From: Nanobdellota archaeon
GTDB lineage: Archaea; Nanobdellota; Nanobdellia; Pacearchaeales; GW2011-AR1
Assembly: GCA_022709585.1 (NCBI GenBank)
Contig: JAKLIN010000012.1
Coordinates: 1 to 19,546, forward strand
Length of the DNA stretch: 19,546 bases
Direction: 5' to 3'
A program made the translations under genes and the position numbers. Of this stretch, positions 13,436 through 19,546 are shown piece after piece. The notes under the pieces were generated by a model. That model worked only from the letters and a program-made list of their open reading frames with translations. It was not told the origin of the DNA and made no database searches. Numbering within the stretch: position 1 is the first letter of the stretch; each line of letters starts with the position of its first letter.

Positions 13436-13990
13436 TTATTTCACAACCATCCAAATGTCAGCGCTTCCTACTTGGCCTCTATCTCCTCTAATTACCAATT
13501 CATAAACAATGGTACAAGCAGGATCAGACTTATCAAAATCAAACTCAACCATCCTTGCAAGTTCTAAAGTTCCCCCTCTTTGTAGTTCTAATCTTCCAGA
13601 GGCTCCGACAATTTTCTTATTAGCTTGTTCAGGAGTCATAGCACTTCCACAATTGTCTGTAGAGTAAGCTGAAACATTGTAAGTATACACTTGAGGGTTT
13701 AATCCGTCTTCATTTTTTATAGAAAATGCAAAACCTTTAGAGTCATCGCTTCGTTTAATTCCTATTTTACGAGAATTGGGATAAATCACTAGACTTTTAC
13801 CTTCTTCACTATTAAAAATCTTATTTATCTCTGCTTGAATTTGAGCGTCAACTCCTTCAATAGCGTTAGCTCCTGACTCAAAAATATTTTTAATCAAAAA
13901 AATACCTAAGACAAGCACGCTCATTAAAAGAACAATTGTTACAATTGTCCCAACACTCATTTCCATTGCCGCTTTTTTATTTTGCATCAT
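13436..13990 (-). CDS. Type IV pilin-like secreted protein
   Basis: A 184-residue protein with a class III (pilin-type) N-terminus: a short basic leader MMQNKKAAMEMS and then one hydrophobic helix about 12-34 (GTIVTIVLLMSVLVLGIFLI). In archaeal pilins the peptidase FlaK/PibD cuts just before the hydrophobic stretch; the exact site here is not certain. The extracellular part is beta-rich with two Cys (C114, C169 approx.) that could form a disulfide. It starts one base after the stop of the upstream membrane protein, so the two are one operon. No assembly ATPase or TadC-like gene is in the window. It may be a surface adhesin or an archaeosortase-free cell-surface protein. Confidence 0.72.
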   Translation of the reverse strand: MMQNKKAAMEMSVGTIVTIVLLMSVLVLGIFLIKNIFESGANAIEGVDAQIQAEINKIFNSEEGKSLVIYPNSRKIGIKRSDDSKGFAFSIKNEDGLNPQVYTYNVSAYSTDNCGSAMTPEQANKKIVGASGRLELQRGGTLELARMVEFDFDKSDPACTIVYELVIRGDRGQVGSADIWMVVK

Positions 13991-13991
13991 T

Positions 13992-14330
13992 TTAAGCAGT
14001 CACTCCTGATTCCACCATTTGTTGAATTGTAGGAATTAATACTTTTAACAAAGTATACATTAAAAGAGAATTAAGAACCAATCCAAAGAGATTAATCACT
14101 AATCCTATTTTTCCAAGTCTCGTTGGATTTCTTTTTTGCTGCACTCCGCAGAATATTATTCCGATAATAGTTAAAAAAATTCCGAGATAAGGAGTGAAGA
14201 ATATTAACTCTAAAAAGCTAATCATTCCAAGAGTAAATCCAGAAATTCCCAATGCTTCGCTTTTTCCTTTTTCAGTTTTCACTTCTTTTTTAACAGAAGT
14301 TTTTACAGATTTCTTAATTTTTTTCACCAT
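13992..14330 (-). CDS. Small DUF4190-like membrane protein
   Basis: A 112-residue protein with a Lys-rich cytoplasmic N-terminus (1-25) and two hydrophobic segments (about 31-61 and 74-99) joined by CGVQQKRNPTRLGKIG. The layout SGFTLGMISFLELIF, TIIGIIFCGVQQKRN, LGKIGLVINLFGLVLN resembles DUF4190, whose function is unknown. It is cotranscribed with the pilin-like gene, one base apart. A TATA box TTTATA at about 14361-14368 lies 34 bases upstream, giving a very short leader. A role in the membrane with the pilin is inference. Confidence 0.65.
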   Translation of the reverse strand: MVKKIKKSVKTSVKKEVKTEKGKSEALGISGFTLGMISFLELIFFTPYLGIFLTIIGIIFCGVQQKRNPTRLGKIGLVINLFGLVLNSLLMYTLLKVLIPTIQQMVESGVTA

Positions 14331-14388
14331 CTTTCTTTTGAATAATAAAACTTCGCGTCTTATAAATCTTTTTAGTAAATGAATGGGA

Positions 14389-14460
14389 TGGGAATGCAGG
14401 GATTCGAACCCCGGACACCATGAGCTTCAGTCATGTGCTCTCCCCCTGAGCTACATTCCC
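14389..14460 (-). tRNA. tRNA-Phe (anticodon GAA)
   Basis: A 72-base cloverleaf on the minus strand. Acceptor GGGAATG pairs with CATTCCC, the D arm is GCTC...GAGC, the anticodon stem CATGA/TCATG encloses CTGAAGC (anticodon GAA), and the T arm is CGGGG-TTCGAAT-CCCTG, whose stem closes through G-T and G-C pairs. The discriminator is A, and no CCA is encoded. A TATA element (TATTTAAAAGT, 14484-14494) lies about 29 bases upstream. Confidence 0.95.
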
Positions 14461-14556
14461 TTAGTTTCAATAAAAATTAGTTGACTTTTAAATATTTACC
14501 TATAAGAAAAAAGCAATAAAATCCGAGAATAAAACCCTTAAAAAATTTCAATATTT

Positions 14557-14928
14557 TTATTTTTTTAAGACTTCTATTTCATCTGCTGGAAGAGAACCAA
14601 CTTTTTTATCGAATAAAGGTTTTGGCCATCCATTCGGGGTATACGAAACGGTTATAAGAAATTTTATAGAATCTCCAATTTCAATTGTTTTTTCAAGAGA
14701 TTCAATTTTTTTGCTCATTGAAGGAAAAATGAATACAGGTTCATCATACACATTTATTACATAATCTCCCTCTTTTGTTTCAACAGTTAAGGTATATGTC
14801 TGGTTATATCTATCAGAAGTTTCATTTATTACATTTCCTTCTTGATAAACTTTATTGAAACATCCCGCACTTGTAACAACCAGTGTTCCTGCCAAGGCAA
14901 GTCCTGTTAAAGTTCGTCTGAAATTCAT
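14557..14928 (-). CDS. Hypothetical lipoprotein
   Basis: A 123-residue protein with a signal peptide: basic MNFRR, hydrophobic TLTGLALAGTLVV and a lipobox-like TSAGC (Cys23). Cys23 would become the lipid-attached N-terminus on the outer face of the membrane. The mature part (24-123) is small, beta-rich and charged, with YNQTYTLTVETKEGDYVINV; no domain is recognised. Lipoprotein processing is common in some archaea but the modification has not been shown here. A TATA box TTTATAAA at 14950-14957 is 25 bases before the ATG. The RNase P RNA gene ends 53 bases upstream. Confidence 0.75.
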   Translation of the reverse strand: MNFRRTLTGLALAGTLVVTSAGCFNKVYQEGNVINETSDRYNQTYTLTVETKEGDYVINVYDEPVFIFPSMSKKIESLEKTIEIGDSIKFLITVSYTPNGWPKPLFDKKVGSLPADEIEVLKK

Positions 14929-14949
14929 AAAAATTCCAACGGCAAGGCA

Positions 14950-14957
14950 TTTATAAA
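14950..14957 (-). promoter_or_regulatory. TATA box for the lipoprotein gene
   Basis: TTTATAAA is centred 25 bases before the ATG at 14928. Confidence 0.6.
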
Positions 14958-14981
14958 ATTAATTATTCTCGAGAAAATAAA

Positions 14982-15299
14982 TGTAAGTTGGGATTAGGCC
15001 ACCTTCTGTAGTTTGTTGTTTTTTAGGCAAACCAAACTCGTTAACATTCAACTTAGCGTCGTAAAGACTTGCACCAGCCAGGGTGCCCGTTTCATCATAT
15101 CTTGCTTTTCGTAGCTCATTGCAAATTCATTGCTCCAAGCAAGCTGTGTCGTTTCTGTTGCAGAGCCTTGCCTCGCGACAATCTCCTTTTCAAGAGATGG
15201 CTTTTAATTGGTGGGCGGACCTTCCTCAGAATTAAACTTGATACTTTGCAAGTTTCGCTTATTTAAAAGCAAATTCCGAAGTTAACTTCCCAACTTACA
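14982..15299 (-). ncRNA. rnpB: RNase P RNA
   Basis: A 318-base RNA, the catalytic subunit that trims 5' leaders from pre-tRNAs. The ends pair in a perfect 12-bp P1 helix (TGTAAGTTGGGA at the 5' end, TCCCAACTTACA at the 3' end). Conserved region I appears as GAGGAAGGTCCGCCCACC near 15226, region II/III as GCAACAGAAACGACAC, and region V as ACAGAAGGTGGCC near 15010; GATGAAACGGGCACCC lies between. The elements are in the correct order and spacing. A TATA-like TTTAAAT at 15321-15327 lies 25 bases before the 5' end. The open frames in this stretch are incidental. Confidence 0.93.
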
Positions 15300-15320
15300 A
15301 AAATACTCGAGATTGAGATT

Positions 15321-15327
15321 ATTTAAA
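15321..15327 (-). promoter_or_regulatory. TATA box for RNase P RNA
   Basis: TTTAAAT preceded by A-rich AAAAAG predicts initiation at about 15299, exactly the 5' end of P1. Confidence 0.6.
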
Positions 15328-15398
15328 CTTTTTGAAATAAGAAATTTCCAATTAACTGAAATAAAAATAGAATTTTTATTCCAACAAAATAAGAACTC

Positions 15399-15415
15399 GA
15401 TAAGCACACACTCAG
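15399..15415. repeat. 23S processing stem, 3' arm
   Basis: GATAAGCACACACTCAG is exactly complementary to 18625-18641. The 17-bp pairing would close the pre-23S loop, where archaeal bulge-helix-bulge processing usually occurs. Confidence 0.85.
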
Positions 15416-18624
<3,209 letters not shown>

Positions 18625-18641
18625 CTGAGTGTGTGCTTATC
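18625..18641. repeat. 23S processing stem, 5' arm
   Basis: CTGAGTGTGTGCTTATC is exactly complementary to 15399-15415. Together they bring the 23S ends together in the primary transcript. Confidence 0.85.
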
Positions 18642-18737
18642 TCATTGAACATAAGTTCTCAAAATGATAAGAGAAGATTGTTCTCTCACCATGTTCCAAC
18701 ATTTTTGTTGAATATGATTTATTCCATTCAGAAAGAA

Positions 18738-18808
18738 TGGACCTGCCGTGAATCGAACACGGAGCTCCTCGGTGCAAACGAGGTATTTTGCCGTTAGACT
18801 ACAGGCCC
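18738..18808 (-). tRNA. tRNA-Ala (anticodon TGC)
   Basis: A 71-base cloverleaf in the 16S-23S spacer, the usual archaeal position. Acceptor GGGCCTG pairs with CAGGTCC (one G-T), the anticodon stem CCTCG/CGAGG encloses TTTGCAC (anticodon TGC), and the T arm is CCGTG-TTCGATT-CACGG. The discriminator is A, and CCA is not encoded. Confidence 0.96.
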
Positions 18809-18909
18809 TTTAGTTATTCCTAAAACCTGCAGTGGTTTTTAAATTTTATTGCTTCGTCGTAAAATCTAAAGATGTAGAAGCAGAAACATTTGCAATAATA
18901 TTAAAATTT

Positions 18910-19546
18910 AGGAGGTGATCCATCTGCAGGTTCCCCTACAGATACCTTGTGACGACTTAACCTACCTCACCGCGCTAGGATTCTTCAAATAGCTTCATCC
19001 TAACACAACTTGGTTGGTTTGACGGGCAGTGTGTGCAAGAGACAGTGACTTATTCACCGTTCGCTGATAACAAACGATTACTACGGATTCCATCGTCATG
19101 AGGCTGGGTTTCAAACCTCAATCTGGACTGAGATAGACTTTAGGGGATTAGCTTCTCCTTTCGGAGTTGCATCCAATTGTATCTACCATTGACGCGCGCG
19201 TGTCGCCCAGGGGATTCGGACTGTGCCACCTAACGTAGCCCATACTTTCATCCGCGTTACCACGGCAATCTCCCTATTGTACGTATAGTAAATAAAGACA
19301 TGGGTCTCGCCTGTTACCTGATTTAACAGGTCACCTCACGGCACAGGCTGACGTCGGCTATGTAATTCCTCTCAGCGTGTCAGGTAAGCCCTTTAGACTG
19401 ACCTTCATTCTGCTGTCGCTCCTGGTGAGGTTCATGGTGTGGAATCTGATTGAACCGCACGCGTCACCCGTTGTAGTGTCTCCCCGCCAATTCCTTTAAG
19501 TTTCGGTCTTGCGACTATACTTCCCAGGTAGCACACTCTTCGGCTT
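18910..19546 (-). rRNA. 16S rRNA, 3' part
   Basis: The last ~637 bases of the small-subunit gene; the 5' part is outside the window. The 3' end carries the anti-Shine-Dalgarno GATCACCTCC (rc of 18911-18920). Standard landmarks are intact: GACGGGCAGTGTGTGCAAG (antisense) near 19021, CCGCCAATTCCTTTAAGTTT near 19485 and the TTGACGCGCG region near 19190. No intron is seen in this part. Upstream-facing processing-stem partner lies outside the window. Confidence 0.97.

Noticed and set aside
15069..15266. A 65-codon plus-strand frame
   Set aside because: It lies antisense to RNase P RNA, whose helix and conserved regions are clear.
15300..15398. Possible 5S rRNA after 23S
   Set aside because: The stretch is only about 100 bases, AT-rich, and shows no 5S helix pattern; it holds the rnpB promoter.

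Overview
The window looks like a low-GC archaeal genome fragment, most probably from a small-genome DPANN lineage of the Pacearchaeota/Woesearchaeota type; this placement is inference. The archaeal signs are eS19, eL39, eL31, Cbf5, TrmY, Ogg2, an archaeal 16S-tRNA-Ala-23S order, an archaeal RNase P RNA and TATA boxes. Many start codons lie 25-27 bases downstream of a TATA-like element, so leaderless transcripts appear to be the norm. Shine-Dalgarno sites occur only at a few genes.

Left part (1-5554, mostly minus strand): the 5' part of lysyl-tRNA synthetase, RNase HI, an acylphosphatase-like protein, two hypothetical proteins (one a Cys-rich DUF2284-like protein), a small hypothetical protein, a winged-helix regulator overlapping a seven-helix membrane protein, a short plus-strand ORF behind a hairpin, TrmY, and Cbf5. 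TrmY and Cbf5 both act on tRNA/rRNA modification.

Middle (5600-9070): a plus-strand base-excision repair pair (a cluster-less endonuclease III and Ogg2), then a minus-strand ribosomal operon eS19-eL39-eL31 (each separated by one base), a CRM-domain RNA-binding protein, tRNA-Gly(CCC), and a small VKOR-like membrane protein.

Second half (9077-14930): an unknown 175-residue protein, a Nudix-NFACT-R fusion directly downstream of an archaeal RuBisCO (form II/III-like), CysRS, a type IV pilin-like protein with a small membrane protein, tRNA-Phe(GAA), and a lipoprotein.

Right part (14982-19546, minus strand): RNase P RNA, the complete 23S rRNA gene, tRNA-Ala(UGC), and the 3' third of 16S. No 5S gene follows 23S; RNase P RNA with its own promoter is there instead. 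The most striking item is a 336-base group I intron inside 23S at E. coli position 1931. Its P1, P4, P6, P7, P8 and P9 elements can be read by eye, and it has no endonuclease gene. Group I introns are known but uncommon in archaea.
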